DNA of 64,000 nucleotides from the NCBI GenBank assembly GCA_027924585.1, contig BSBM01001719.1, forward strand, positions 7,560,001-7,624,000. The letters run 5' to 3'. A model generated the notes under the pieces. The model was not told where the DNA came from. It worked only from the letters and a program-made list of their open reading frames with translations, and did not search any database. Positions 12,143 through 24,780 of this stretch are shown here, one piece after another (the stretch's first letter is position 1; each line of letters begins with the position of its first letter). This DNA is from Larix kaempferi (taxonomy: Eukaryota; Streptophyta; Pinopsida; Pinales; Pinaceae). A program made the translations under genes and the position numbers.

Positions 12143-12700
12143 TTTAATGAGAAACTCAAATGGAAATAAAAGCTTTAGGTCTTAGCACTTGATTTGCTGA
12201 AAATGGGATCTAGAGCTGGATTAGGGTTTGTCAGAGAAACCCTAAAACTTCAAAATTTGAATTTCAAAATTCTGAAAGGATAGAAAGATGCGCTTTGATG
12301 AGCTGATCAAGTTGGTATACTTAGAATTTGAAAACTGCAAAGTTTCACCCCTCATAAATGCTTTTCAATCTCTCAGATTCACTAGAGAGGACCCTGAATT
12401 AGGGTTTGAGTTTCCCAGAGCTTCACCCAACCAAAAATTTCAATCGAAAGCTCTAAACTTCGATTTTTCCAAGGAGCTTCCAACTATGGTCTCAGATTTC
12501 ATAGATTCCACTTTTTGTGGAAAACCTAATTTTCAGGGCAAAAACTGAAAAAGCTCAGAATTGAATTATGTCTCGACAGAAAGATGTGCCCTTCCAAGGA
12601 GAGTTAATCTAGCCTCCTTCCTTTGGTGATCTATGAAGAGAAACCCAAATAATAAGAATCCTTAGCTTCCGTAGCTACACAGTGCCTTCTTCTTAGGTGA

Positions 12701-12712
12701 GCTCTGATACCA
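12701..12712 (-). promoter_or_regulatory. Element 2 primer-binding site
   Basis: On the minus strand TGGTATCAGAGC directly follows the LTR end. It is a perfect match to the common plant tRNA-Met primer site. Confidence 0.9.
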
Positions 12713-13314
12713 TGTTAATTTTTCGATAATTTCATTCCATTATCATTCAAGATCACTAAGATAATAACATGCACAACATATCTACAACATATCAATCATT
12801 GACACAATAACAATCAGATAAGAGACACAGAGTTTAACCGGGGAAAACCAAGAAGGTGAAAAACCCCGCAACTTCCTCAGAGATAAGATCAGCCAAAAAC
12901 CAAGATCACAATGATCAAACCCAATAAGATGTCTCTAGCAGATGCTCCTCCTCCTCCACAAGTGTGCCACTTTCTCTCTTATCCATGCGAGCTTGAGAAG
13001 TGAGTGAATGAGATAAATGAGAGACACAACCTCTCTATTTATACACTGACTTGACCTACCAATAATCCACTGTGGCTGAATTGCTACTCAAGTCTAATAA
13101 CCGAACCACATGACCTAATCAAGACTGACCCCACACTGGTGGTCTTATAACCCATTAATACAAATGATGACACTTTTCGATACACATGATGACACTTCTA
13201 AATACAAATGACGACACTTCCAAATAGAGGAATTTAACATCTCTAATGGATATACAATAAAGTACACATGTAATACATAGAAGAATATCTTCCGAAGTTA
13301 CAAATACATCAACA
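12713..13314 (-). repeat. Element 2 5' LTR (602 bp)
   Basis: Exact same length as 6282-6883. Read on the minus strand it starts TGTTGATG and ends ATTAACA beside the primer site. It holds the TATA box and hairpin described separately. Confidence 0.92.
13019..13043 (-). promoter_or_regulatory. Element 2 TATA box and adjoining hairpin
   Basis: Minus-strand TATAAATA at 13036-13043 is followed immediately by GAGAG-GTTGTGT-CTCTC (13019-13035), a 5-bp stem. The start of transcription should fall close to or just past the stem. Confidence 0.6.
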
Positions 13315-13923
13315 AGGGAGTGCCGACAACCACTGGTGTGGAAGAGAAGATTGGCTTGTCAAAGTTAATGAGTTGAGCAGGAGCAGTTAGTATATGACCG
13401 ACATAAGCAGCGAAGGTTGATATTCGAGATGATGGAAGTCGACAGACGATAGGAAGAGCGAGAGGCGTCGATGGTCAACATGCATTGAACCACGACATCG
13501 ACAGGTTTGGGCAAGAGCCAAGCAAGGAGGAAGGGGCGGACTTGTAAATCCCGAAGAGTGCGAAAGGAAGAATTGAAAGGTATGTCGAAGGTTGACAGAA
13601 GACAATATGGTCGAGGAAGTGACATGATCGACTACTGTAGCAGTGTCAGAAGGATGCGTAGAAGTCAAGAAGAGTACTTGGAAATAGTTCAGGGTTGTTA
13701 AGGAAGTTATTAGAGGTTATTGAAGGTAGTTGGGATCGTGACAGATGTCAACACAGGAAGAGATTGTGCAGCACGGCAAGGGCGCTGACAGTTGCAGGTC
13801 TCCAGGATCTGAGGAGATCGACAGATAGAGAAAGCATGTCTCGGGGGTCGTAGTGATCTCGGGAACAATAGAAACAGAGTAGAAGGATAGGGTGAAGATC
13901 AACACACTGAGATATCACACAGT
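13315..13923. other. Flank between Elements 2 and 3
   Basis: Begins with the AGGGA target-site copy, so it is the continuation of 5577-6281. It is GA-rich with scattered GTCGA/TCGACAG motifs on the plus strand. Short ORFs (13365-13905) have no recognisable domain. Most likely it is the 3' UTR of the decayed gypsy element. Confidence 0.4.
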
Positions 13924-14528
13924 TGTTAAGATTTAATATGCTAAGATAGAAAATACCAGCATTGCATTTTATTTCACAACAATATCATATACAGGATCAA
14001 TGAAAGAACAACAAGCACAACATAAACACAAGAGACACAAATTTATCCTGGGATACCCTCATGGGGTAGAAAACCCAGCAAAGCTTCCTCAATATAGATG
14101 ACCATCAAATACAAAGATGCAAACCCTAGACATGAGCTCCTTCTCCTCCATAGAAGACCTCTCCCTCACCTATGCACTATTCACAAGTGAGTGTAGTGAG
14201 TGATAAATAAGGAACACACCTCCTCTATTTATACACATCTCCAACTTGTATTTTATATTAACTAGGTCGGCCCCAACTTAACCACTGGGTTAAACAACCC
14301 ATTACAACTGACTGGGATGACCCCTCTAGGGTGGTTTAATAACCCTTTGAACCACATAACACATATAGGGCCGACCCCCACAAGGGAAGTCTAATAACCC
14401 AAGTTACCACATTCCGACGGAGGAATAAATATCTCTGGATATACAATAAGGTCTTCACGGAGGAATGAAACATCTCCGGAATAATAAAGTACAAATATAA
14501 TATTATTAGAAGTTACAATATTTCAACA
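13924..14528 (-). repeat. Element 3 3' LTR (605 bp)
   Basis: Plus-strand TGTTAAGATTTAATATGC at the left edge and TTTCAACA at the right, followed by the complement of a GTTAAGGGGGAG purine tract. It is the inverted copy of the Element 4 LTRs. Confidence 0.88.
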
Positions 14529-15960
14529 CTCCCCCTTAACGAGAAGGATATTATAACAACATCTGCAGGAGTAGGAGTCATCAACATCATACATGATACA
14601 TCTACAAATCATTGGAAGCTTTCTTTATACATCATCAGTAGCTCAACCAGTTACTGGGATATCTCCAAGTACTCAATACTGGAGTATCAGCATCATCAGT
14701 ATTGAGTCTTCACCTTCTACAGTAACATCCTCATCTGGATCACTTGATCAACAGCCTCATCGTCTGGATATACTAATCATCATCATAACAACATCAACTG
14801 GATCCTCTCGATCAACAACATCACATCATCAACTAGATCCTCTCGATCAATAGCATCACATCATTAACTGGATCCTCTCAATCAACAACATCTAGATAAT
14901 CTCGATCTACAACATCTGGATCATAGAAGCATACTTTTGCAATACACAAGATCCTATTACGGGATGATCAATCGCTCTCACTTTAGGACAAAGGTCCATG
15001 GATGATACAATCCAGATCAAGTTCCAGGATGATCAATCCTTATTAATTTAAGACAAGTCTCATGTCTATGGATGATGCAATCTAGATCAACTTCTAGGAG
15101 GATCAATCCTTATCACTTTAAGACAAGTCTCATCTCTATGGACGATGCAATCCAGATCAACTTCCAAGAGGATCAATCCTTATCACTTTAAGACAAGTCT
15201 CATGTCTATGGATGATGCAATCCAGATCAAATTCTTGGAGGATCAATCCTTATTGCTTTAAGACAAGTCTCATGTCTATGGACGATGCAATCTAGATCAA
15301 CTTCTAGGAGGATCAATCCTTATCACTTTAAGACAAGTCTCATGTCTAGGGACGATGCAATCCCATCACGTACATTTTGAACCAAGAGTCCAGGGATGAT
15401 GCAGTCCTATCATCAATTCTCGGAGACATATGTATACGGATCAATTCTGGGACCAAAGTCCGGGGAAGATACAATCCCCACTTGTCCACTATGGACCTCA
15501 TTCTCGAAGACATCTGTCTATGGATCAATTCTGGGACCGAAGTTCGGGGAAGATACAATCCCCACTTGTCCACTAAGGACTTCATTCTCGAAGACATCTA
15601 TCTACGGATCAATTCTGGGACTGAAGTCTTGGGAAGATACAATCCCCACCTGTCCACTAAGGACTTCATTCTCGAAGACATCTGTCTACGGATCAATTCT
15701 GGGACCGAAGTCCAGGGAAGATATAATCCCTCTTCTTTCTTGGAGACATATGTCTACGGATCAATTCTGGGACCTATGTTCAAGGATGATGCAATCCCCT
15801 CGTCAACTTAGACCCTGTCTAAGGACCATTCACCAACCTCACTATCGGCATCACCAATATAGGTATCCACATCATCGACCTCACTTTCGATGCAGGAAAT
15901 ATCATCATGAGCGACCATATCACTCCCCCTTTCGAGGAGGGTCCTTTTGAACTACACCAA
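14529..15960 (-). repeat. Element 3 3' UTR minisatellites
   Basis: 14960-15370: about six units of roughly 70 bp with GATGATGCAATCCAGATCAA and AGACAAGTCTCATG cores. 15377-15811: about five units of roughly 85 bp containing GGATCAATTCTGGGACC and CTCGAAGACATCTGTCTA. 14700-14940: short GATC/CAACATC repeats. The 144- and 184-residue ORFs on the plus strand here simply read the second repeat in two frames and are not genes. Confidence 0.8.
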
Positions 15961-17240
15961 GCTTGTCTCGAGAATACTCAAACTTTACTCGAGACAGAGG
16001 TTTGGTCAATATATCAACAACTTGTTTGTTAGTGCTTACATACTCGAGCTTGATAGTTCCTTTCTGCACCATATCCCGTATATAGAAATATCAGATCTCT
16101 ATGAGCTTTGACTTATCATGGAACACTGGATTTTCTGTCATCTTGATACAACTCTGGTTGTCACACAGGATCTCAGTGGGTTCCATCTCTAAGTCAAATA
16201 AACCAGATAATAACTTCCGAATCCATATCGCTTCGCAACTAGCAGAGCAAGCAACTATATATTCCGCTTCGGTTGTGCTGAGAGCCACACTAGACTGCTT
16301 CTTGCTAAACCACGAGATCATGGCAAATCCAAGACAATAACATCCGCTCAATGTGCTATTCCTGTCTGATACACTTCCTGTCCAATCAACATCTGAGTAG
16401 CCATGTAATCTGAAGTCATGATCTCCAAGATAATATAGACCAAAATCTATCGTACCCTTTAGATACCTCATCATATGCTTTACAGCTATTAAGTGAACTG
16501 TTCTAGGTTCCACTAGATATTGACTCAAGGTATTTACGGCAAAGCACATGTCTGGTCTAGTATTTGTCAAATACATCAATGACCCAATAATCTGTCTGTA
16601 TAGAGTCACATCCACTAACTCTGATGAGTCATCATCTAACAGCTTCAAGTTGGAACCCATGAGAGTGGCCATGGTTGTACATTCCAACATATCAAATCCT
16701 TTCCCTGGTTGAGAAAGATTCCTTCTAGGCCTTGCCATACTTCCAGACCTAGGAAGTAATGCATAAATCCGAGATTTTTCATCTCAAATTCTGTAGCTAG
16801 ATTCTTCTTGCTTTCCATGATCTGTTTCTCATTCCCTGTTAGAAAGAGATCATCCATATACAATAATAGTATCATCCATAACCTTAGGATAAAGGTTAGG
16901 ATCAGCTTTACTTCTAGTAAAGCCCAAGCTTGTCAAGAAATTGTCAATTCTCCCTCTGTGACTGAACATCATTCACACTCTGCATTGAGTGATCTTCTAC
17001 ATATCTAACCATGCCATCTCTCGTCAGATGGGTCTACTGATATGAGCCTCAATATCATTCGAACTCTGTGGTTAGTTCCTTCTTGCATCCATGCCATCTG
17101 TATATAGAAACCATCTTCAACTTTGTAACAAAGGTTGAGATCCACATTACTTTTGGTGATCATTAAGCTCATCAAATGATTATCGATCCTGAGTACCCAT
17201 ACAGAGCCTAATTCATACTTCTTCTTCAATTACACCATTA
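15961..17240 (-). pseudogene. Element 3 RT-RNase H remnant
   Basis: From right to left on the minus strand: a partial RT segment with SNVDLNLCYKVEDG (17005-17229), the catalytic block LLLYMDDLFLTGNEKQ (YMDD instead of YVDD) in 16645-16875, LMHYFLGLEVWQG-like sequence, then the RNase H region 16091-16738 with YRQIIGSLMYLTNTRPD, YSDVDWTG, ALSTTEAEYI and LCDNQSC. All three RNase H acids are present. The normal N-terminal RT motifs (KARFVARGF) are missing and there are breaks between blocks, so no full enzyme is coded. Element 4 carries a more decayed copy. Confidence 0.85.
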
Positions 17241-18570
17241 AGAGAATGGTCTTATCTAGCCACTTGGAGCAAACATCTTGTCATGATCCTCTTCCTCTTT
17301 CTAAGAGAATCTTCTAGCCACGAGCTTGCTATAGTATGTTTGATTTGTAAGTCTTCTTGTTGAACATCCATCACTTGTTCAGTGTTCATCATTCTTCATG
17401 ATCTTTCCTACCAATCAAAATTAAGTACATGATTAGTAATACTTCATAATCATCAAATCATGTTGACATGATAACCTATTATGCATACAAATATGATTTT
17501 CATAGTTATGCAACAATCTTGACCAATAATTTGGCACAACACTTTTCCATATCCTGTATAAAAACAATGGCTATCTAGATGCCTTCCATCTCTACTGAAA
17601 CATACTATCAAGAGCGTGCACAGCTCTCAGCATGTCAACAAAGAGGTTTCATTCTAGACAATCAACAATGGAATGTTTGTCCAACTTATCGATCATATGC
17701 ATATTAGTAGTATACTGTTCAATGCTATATGAGTGTTTACACTCAGCAAGATATATTCTAGAAATACAAATATGCATACAACCATTACAAGCAATATCAT
17801 TTACTGTTTCAGAGATTCAAATAACAACTCAAATACTTATCTTTTATGTTTGTGTGGTTACCTCCCGCTTGATCTTCTATATGTCTTTTGAACTTCTATT
17901 CGTTCTGTACCACTGTGCATGCTCAAGTGTGCACTAGTGTCATCCTCATGATCTCATACACAAACATACATTCATTAGTATAATCTCAATATTATCAAAA
18001 CATTATAATTCTAAATAATCTTGAATATGTATGGTCATGATCATTCAATACATGGGTATCTAAGATCCTAGCACAAAGTAGGATTCTAACATAGGAAGAC
18101 ATACCTGGATTAGATACATGCTTATTTATTTCTAACATACCCAAACAATATCTGTAGTCTCTTCAATGATTTAGAGACCTTGTGATAGTAACCTGCATAT
18201 CTCATAAGTTAAGCATAGTAGAACAAAGTCATACATACCTCGTAACTAGATCTTCTATGTGGTCAAAGACTATGGATGAGTCTTTGTCATTTATAGAACT
18301 TGATTTGTCTTTCTTGATGTACCTGTATTTTGTTAGCAGACAACATCATCCTCATACAACACCACAAGTGCATTAGTACAATCATAAGTGTCATAACCTT
18401 AAACAATGAATGCTTTCTATCATTCACATGCATTCATACTTTTACTAGGGTGATAAGACAATTCTAAGATTAATCAAGATTGTACTAACCTCAATAATAT
18501 GAAGACAAACATATCATAAACTTAACCATGAACAGATTTCAACACATACCTGTATTTCCTCAAGTCATAC
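17241..18570 (-). other. Element 3 non-coding insert with exon-like boxes
   Basis: Fills the place of gag, PR and IN. On the minus strand it carries the same boxes as Element 4: one starting GTACATC near 18342 and ending TTACGAG before GTATGTATG, and one starting GTTACTATC near 18195 and ending before GTATGTTAG. Part of it (around 17840-18000) is nearly identical to Element 4 over well over 100 bp, better kept than the RT remnant. Confidence 0.6.
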
Positions 18571-19776
18571 CTGTCAGGATTGCTTTTAACCCAATCCACT
18601 TTGATTTGCTGAAACTGGATCTGGAGATGGATTAGGGTTTGTTAGAGAAACCCTAAAAATTCAAAATTTGAATTTCACACTTCTGAATGGATGGAAAGAT
18701 GTGTCTTGCTGAGCTGATCAAGCTAGCATACTTCAATTTTGAAATCTCCAAAATTTGACCCCTCAAAATTACCTTTGAAACTTCTGGATCTTCTGGGCAG
18801 GATCCCGAACTAGGGTTTGATGAAGCCCTTCATTCTGCCCAATCAAAAGGTTTGATCCAAATCTCTAAACTTCTATTTTTCTGAGGAGCTTCCATCCGTG
18901 GTCATAGACTTCAAAAATTCCAACTTTTGCATAAGCCCTAATTTTTCACCTTTCCGATCAAAATCCTGAACTAGGGTTTAATCAAGCCCACCCTTCTGAC
19001 CAACCAAACAATTCGATCTTGGTCTCTAAATTTTGATATTTTTGAGTAGCATTCAGCTGTGGACTTCGATTCCAAAAATTCCAAACTTTCTCTGAAACCC
19101 TAATTTTCCACAGTAGTGACGATTCAAGAATGAAGGTGCTCAAAATCCAAATCTGTTTTGACAGAAATATGCACCCGATTGTTTCTGGTGTAACTTCGAA
19201 ATTACGAATCCATTAGGTCTGAAACTTCTTCTTGTGATAGCCCGACCTGTCCTCTTTTCAACCCCACAGCTCTGACCTCAATTGGATTCTCTGAGAGAGA
19301 GTTATGCCAAGTGTCGCAATGTGACCTGTTTATGGGATAAAATAGGAGAGCGAACTTGTACGACATTCCACGTGTCATTAGTTCAACTTCGGCCTATGCA
19401 AACATTACCGGAGAGATTGAAGTCCGTGCACTACCTGTCAATTTTTACAAAAAATAATTTGGAGCTTCCTAGCCCAAGTTATGACCTTTTTTCCTAGGTC
19501 ACTTGATTATGACTGATATCTAGAAGAGGCATAAACCCTAACTTGTATTGATCATAACTCATAGAGTATAACGAATCTGAAGGTGTCCTTTGGATAGAAG
19601 GTACATAAGGATGTTATATATGATCTGTAAAGGTTTCAAATCCTAAACCTTTGCCAAAATGGATTTATAGAAAAAGTTCCACAATGACTGGTTTTTGCTA
19701 TACAAAACCCTAACCTTCAAATTGTTGCAAGTGAAGCAAGTGTTGTAAGTGCCATACATTGCCTTCCTTCAGGTTA
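18571..19776 (-). other. Element 3 5' leader
   Basis: Non-coding leader between the primer site and the place where gag would start. It includes several blocks with CAAACCCTAATTTT-like repeats and is collinear with Element 4 20830-22030 and Element 7 58370-59790. The gag start is deleted: the leader joins almost directly to a GACAG-GTATGAC junction near 18571. Confidence 0.6.
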
Positions 19777-19788
19777 GCTCTAATACCA
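19777..19788 (-). promoter_or_regulatory. Element 3 primer-binding site
   Basis: Minus strand TGGTATTAGAGC, one mismatch from the standard tRNA-Met site, directly next to the LTR. Confidence 0.8.
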
Positions 19789-20209
19789 TCTTAATATTCA
19801 ATATGCTAAGACAGAAAATATCAACATTGCATTTCATTTCACAACAATATCATATACAGGATCACTGAAAGAACAACAAGCACAACATAAACACAAGAGA
19901 CACAGATTTATCCTGGGAAACCCTCATGGGGTAGAAAACCCAACAAAGCTTCCTCAATATAGATGACCAACAAATACAAAGATGTAAAACCCTAGACATG
20001 AGCTCCTTCTCCTCCATAGCAGATCTCTCCCTCACCTATGCGCCAATCACAAGTGAGTGTAAGGTTTGTTAAATGAGGAACACACCTCCTCTATTTATAC
20101 ACAACTCCGACTTGACTTTTACACTAACCAGGTCGGCCCCAACTTTAATCACTGGGTTAAACACCTCATTACAATTGACTCTGGGCCGACCCCATTAGGG
20201 AAGTCTAAT
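19789..20209 (-). repeat. Element 3 5' LTR, main part
   Basis: 421 bp of LTR up to the CTAAT target of Element 4. The rest of the LTR lies at 27288-27388. Confidence 0.88.
20075..20099 (-). promoter_or_regulatory. Element 3 TATA box and hairpin
   Basis: Minus-strand TATAAATA (20092-20099) followed by GAGGA-GGTGTGT-TCCTC (20075-20091). Stem of 5 bp. Confidence 0.6.
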
Positions 20210-20816
20210 TGCTGAGATATTGTAACTTCAAAGAATATTATATTTGTACTTTATTATTTCGGAGATGATTCATTCCTCCGTGAAGATCTTATTGTATATT
20301 CGGAGATGTTTATTCCTCCGTCGGAATGTGGTAACTTGGGTTATTAGACTTCCCTAGTGGGGGTCGGCCCTATATGTGTTATGTGGGTCAAAGGGTTGTT
20401 AGACCACCCTAGTGGGGTTGGCCCAGTCAATTGTAGTGGGGTGTTTAACCCAGTGGTAAAGTTGGGGCCGACCTAGTTAATATAAAGTACAAGTCGGAGA
20501 TGTGTATAAATAGAGGAGGTGCGTTCCTCATTACACACACACTTCCCTCACTTAGAATGTAGCGCACTTGTGGAGGAGAGTTCTGCTATGGTGGAGGAGG
20601 AGATCATGTCTTTGGTTTGCATCTTTGTATATTGCTGGTCATCTATATTGAGGAAGCTTTGCTGGGTTTTCTACCCCATGAGGGTTTCCTAGGATAAATC
20701 TGTGTCTCTTGTGTTTATGCTGTGCTTGTTGTTTCTTCAGTGATCCTGTATATGCTATTATTGTGAAATGGAATGTAATGCTACTATTTTCTGTCTTCGC
20801 ATATTGAATCTTAACA
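20210..20816 (+). repeat. Element 4 5' LTR (607 bp)
   Basis: Starts TGCTGAGATATTG (the other copy has TGTTGAG) and ends CTTAACA. Same length as the 3' LTR. Confidence 0.92.
20505..20529 (+). promoter_or_regulatory. Element 4 TATA box and hairpin
   Basis: TATAAATA at 20505-20512, then GAGGA-GGTGCGT-TCCTC at 20513-20529, a 5-bp stem. Confidence 0.6.
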
Positions 20817-20828
20817 TGGAATCATAGC
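20817..20828 (+). promoter_or_regulatory. Element 4 primer-binding site
   Basis: TGGAATCATAGC abuts the LTR; two mismatches from the tRNA-Met type site. Confidence 0.75.
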
Positions 20829-22037
20829 TAACCTGAAGGAAGGCAATGTATGGCACTTACGACACTTGCTTCACTTGCGACAATTTCAAGGTTTGGGTTT
20901 TGTATAGAAAAAACCAGTCATCGTGGAACTTTCGCTATAAATCTATTTTGGAGAAGTCTCAAGATCTGAAAAATTTACAGGTAATAGATGACATCCCCAG
21001 GTACCTTGTGTCCAAAGGAAACCCTTAGATTCGTTTTACTTTGTGAGTTATGATCAGTACAAGTTAGGATTTCTGCCTCTTCCAGATCTCAGTCAAAATC
21101 AAGTGACCTAGGAAAAAAGGTCATAACTTGGGAGAGGTATATCCAAATGAAATTTTGTAAAAATTGATAGGTAGTACACAGACTGTACTATATCAAGAAA
21201 CATTTTCAGAGGCCGAAGTTAAACCAGTGACACATGGAACGCCGTACAAGTTCACTCTCATGTTTTATCCCATAAACAGGTCACGTTGCGACACTTGGTA
21301 TAACTCTCTCTCAGAAAATCCAATTGAGGTTAGAGCCATCGGGATGGAAAGATGACAGGTCAGGCTACCAGAGAAAAAGTGTTTAGACCCTATGGAGTGA
21401 TAATTTCATAGTTACAGCAGAAACAATCAGGTACATATTTCTATCAAAACATAATTATTTTTGGAGCACCTTCATTCATGGCTTCCGAAATTTAGGGTTT
21501 CGGATAAAGTTATAATTTTTGGAATTAGAGTCCACGGCTGAATGCTACTCAGGAAAATAGAAATTTAGAGACCAAGATCGAATTTTTTGGTTGGGTAGAA
21601 GACCGGGCTTGATGAAATCCCAGTTCGGGATTTTGATCGGAAAGATGGAAAATTAGGGCTTCAACAAAAGTTGGAATTTTTGAAGTCTGTGACCACAGCT
21701 GGAAGCTCCTCAGAAAAATAAGAGTTTAGAGCCTTCTATCGAACCTTTTGATTGGGAAGAAGGGTGGGATTCATCAAACCCTAGTTCGGTATCCTGTACA
21801 GAAGATCCAGAAGTTTTGAAGGCAATTTTGAGGCGTCAAATTTTGGATATTTCAAAATTGAAGTATGCTAGTTTGATCAGCTCAGCAAGACACATCCTTC
21901 CATCCATTCAGAAGTGTGAAAGTCAAAGATTGAATTTTTAGGGTTTCTATAGAAAACCTGAATCAAGCTCTAGATCAAGTTTCAGGGGGAGTTGAGGCTA
22001 AGGCCTTACATAAGAAGACTACAAGAAGTCTCGACAG
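20829..22037 (+). other. Element 4 5' leader and gag trace
   Basis: Leader collinear with Elements 3 and 7. At 21985-22020 it preserves about ten codons of gag (GTTGAGGCTAAGGCC reads V-E-A-K-A, as in the GDEAKALHKK motif of Element 2). It then switches to CTCGACAG followed by GTATGAC, a splice-donor-like joint at 22037/22038. Confidence 0.65.
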
Positions 22038-23336
22038 GTATGACTTAAGGAGGTTCAGGTATGTCTTGAAATCTGATTCTTGATTAAGTTCATAATGTGT
22101 TTGTCTTCATATTATTTATTAGTACAATCTTGATTAATGTTAGAATTGTCTTATCACCCTAGTAACAGTATGAATGCATGTGAATGATCGAAGACATTCA
22201 TTGATTAGCGCTATATGATTGTACTAATGCATTATGGTGTTGTATGAGGTTGATGTTGTCTGCTAACAAGATACAGGTACATCACGAAAGACAAATCAAG
22301 TTCCATGACCATGACAACATGAAGACAAAGACTCATCCATAATCTTTGTTCTACTTACGAGGTATGTATGAATTTGTTATATTATGCTTAACCTATGAGA
22401 TATGCAGGTTCTAGCACAGGATCTCTAAATCATTGAAGAGAACAAAGAAGATATTGTTTAGGTATGTTAGACATAACTAGGCAGGTATACTAATCCAGGT
22501 ATGTTTTCCTATGTCAAGTTAGAATCTTACCTTGTGCTAGGATCCCTTATATAAGTATACTTGGTATGATTGGTTATGCTTATTCATAAAGTTAGTAATC
22601 AAGGGTTTATGCATATTATGTCTCTTATCTTGATGATTTAACTAACCAGAAGAGTACTATAATCAAACAAGAATATACACGAGTAAAAGAAGACTTCCTT
22701 GAAACCCTGAATACTAATGATCATGAATATACATATTCAAGATTATTTAGAATTATAATGTTTTGATAATATTGAGAATATACTAATGAATGTATGTTTG
22801 TGTATGAGATCATGAGGATGACACTAGTGCACACTTGAGCATGCACAGTGGTACAGAATGAATAGAAGTTCAAAAGACATATAGAAGATCAAGCGGGAGG
22901 CAACCACACAAACATAAAAGATTAGTATTTGAGTTGTTATTTGAAATAGTAAATGATATTGCTTGTATGCATATTTGTATTCCTAGAATATATCATGCTG
23001 AGTGTAAACATTCATAGAGCATTGAACAATATACTACTAATATGCATATGATTGGTAAGTTGGACAAACATTCCATTGTTTCTTGTCTAGAATGAAACCT
23101 CTTTGCTGACATGCTAAGAGTTGTGCACACTCTCGATACTATGTTCTGGTAGAGATGGAAGGCATCAAGATAGCCATTGTATGCATACAGGATATGGAAA
23201 AGTGTTGTGCCAAAGTATTGGTCAAGATAGTTGCATAACTATGTAAATGATATCTGTATGCATAATAGGTTATCATGTCAACATGATTTGATGATTATGA
23301 AGTATTACTAATCATGTACTTAATTTTGTTTTGTAG
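22038..23336 (+). other. Element 4 intron-like insert with exon-like boxes
   Basis: Candidate splice donors: GTATGA at 22038, GTATGT at 22059, 22362, 22462 and 22499, and GTATTT near 22926. Candidate boxes between an upstream AG and a following GTATGT: 22277-22361 (85 bp) and 22408-22461 (54 bp). The insert ends in a pyrimidine-rich run and TAG at 23336, just before the RT remnant. All these joints recur in Elements 3 and 7. Confidence 0.55.
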
Positions 23337-24780
23337 GAAAGATCATGAAGAATGATGAACACCGAACAAGTGATGGATGTTCAACAAGAAGATTTACAAA
23401 TCAAACAAAATATAGAAGGCTCATGGCTAGAAGATTCTCTTAGAAAGAGGAAGAGAATCATGACAAGATGTTTGCTCCAAGTGGATAGATAAGACCATTC
23501 TCTTAATGGTGTAATTAAAGAAGAAGTGTGAATCAGGTTCTGTATGGGTACCCAGGATTGGTAGTCAATTGATGAGCTTAATGATCATCATGGGTGATGT
23601 GGATCTCAACCTTTGCTACGAGGTTGAATATGGCATCTATACACAGATGACATGGATGCAAGAAGGAACTCACCACAGAGTTCGAATGATATTGAGGCTC
23701 ATATCAGTAGACCCATCTGATGAGAGATGGCACAGATAGATATGCATAAGATCACTCAATGTAGAGTGTGAATGATGGAGAATTGACATCTTCTTGACAA
23801 AGCTTGGGCTTTAATAGAAGTAAAGCTGATCCTAACCTTTACCTTAAGGTTGTGGATGATGAACCTATCATATCATTATTGTATGAGGATGATCTCTTTC
23901 TGACAAGGAATGAGAAACAGATCATGAAAAGAAAGAAGAAGATGGCTATAGAAATGAAAATGAAAGATCTCAGATTGATGCATTACTTCCTAGGTCTTGA
24001 AGCATGGCAAGGCTCATAAGGAATCTTTCTCAACCAGGGAAAATATGCCGATAAATATTAAAAGGACTTGATGTGTTGGAATGGCCACTCTCATGGATTC
24101 CAACTTGAAGCTGTTAGCAGATGGCTCATCAGAGTTAGTGGATATAACTCTGTACAGACAAATTATTGAGTCATTGATGTATCTAACGAATACTAGGTCA
24201 GATATATGCTTTGCTGTGAAAACCTTTAGTCAGTATCTAGTGGAAACTAGATGTGTTCACATGATAAGTTGTAAATCATGTGATGTGGTACCTAAAAGAT
24301 ACGATAGACTTTGATCTATGTTATCTTGGAGATCATGACTTCAGATGGCTACATAGATGTTGATTGGGAAGGAAGTGTATCAGACAGGAAGAGCACATTG
24401 AGAGGATGTTATTGTCTGGGATCAGCCATGATCTCATGGTTTAGCAGGAAACAATCTAGTGTGGCTCTTAGCACAAGCATAATATATGGTTGCTTGCTCT
24501 GCTAAGTTATGAAGCAGTATGGCTTCAGAATTGTTTGACTTAGAGATGGAATCAATTGTGATCCTATGTGACAAACAGAGTTGTACCAAAATGGCAGAGA
24601 ATCCAGTGTTCCATGATAAGTCAAAGCACATAAAAGATATGACATTTCTATATATGAGATATGGTGCAGAAAGGAATTAAAGTTCGAATTTGGAACAAGT
24701 TACCGATATACTAACCAAACCTCTACCTCAAGTAAAGTTTGAGTATTTCCGATACAAGCTTGATAGGACCCTCCTCGAAA
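23337..24780 (+). pseudogene. Element 4 RT-RNase H remnant
   Basis: After the TAG joint, traces of the RT N-terminus are visible only by comparison with Element 6. A readable block 23804-24019 has RSKADPNLYLKV, then LLYEDDLFLTRNEKQ: the catalytic YVDD has become YEDD. RNase H pieces follow in changing frames: YRQIIESLMYLTNTRSDICFAV (24081-24314), GYIDVDWEGSVSDRKS and FSRKQSSVALST (24311-24505), and VTDILTKPLPQVKFEYF (24690-24760). Several frameshifts and a short deletion around the AEAEY motif make it inactive. Confidence 0.82.

Larger units (their letters stand above)
6282..13314 (-). mobile_element. Element 2: degraded full-layout Ty1/copia element
   Basis: A 7.03-kb minus-strand element with 602-bp LTRs at both ends (12713-13314 is the 5' LTR, 6282-6883 the 3' LTR). 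A perfect AGGGA target-site duplication lies at 6277-6281 and 13315-13319. The primer site lies at 12701-12712 and a purine tract next to 6884. In minus-strand order it holds gag, zinc knuckle, protease, integrase, reverse transcriptase and RNase H, all in the Ty1/copia order. Several stop codons and frameshifts make it inactive. Its 3' UTR (6884-8128) is unusually long and repetitive. The LTRs differ at roughly one base in 15 over the part compared, so it is an old copy. Confidence 0.92.

Noticed and set aside
15377-15950. Two long overlapping plus-strand ORFs (144 and 184 residues)
   Set aside because: They read the same 85-bp tandem repeat in two frames; the repeated peptides come from the DNA repetition.
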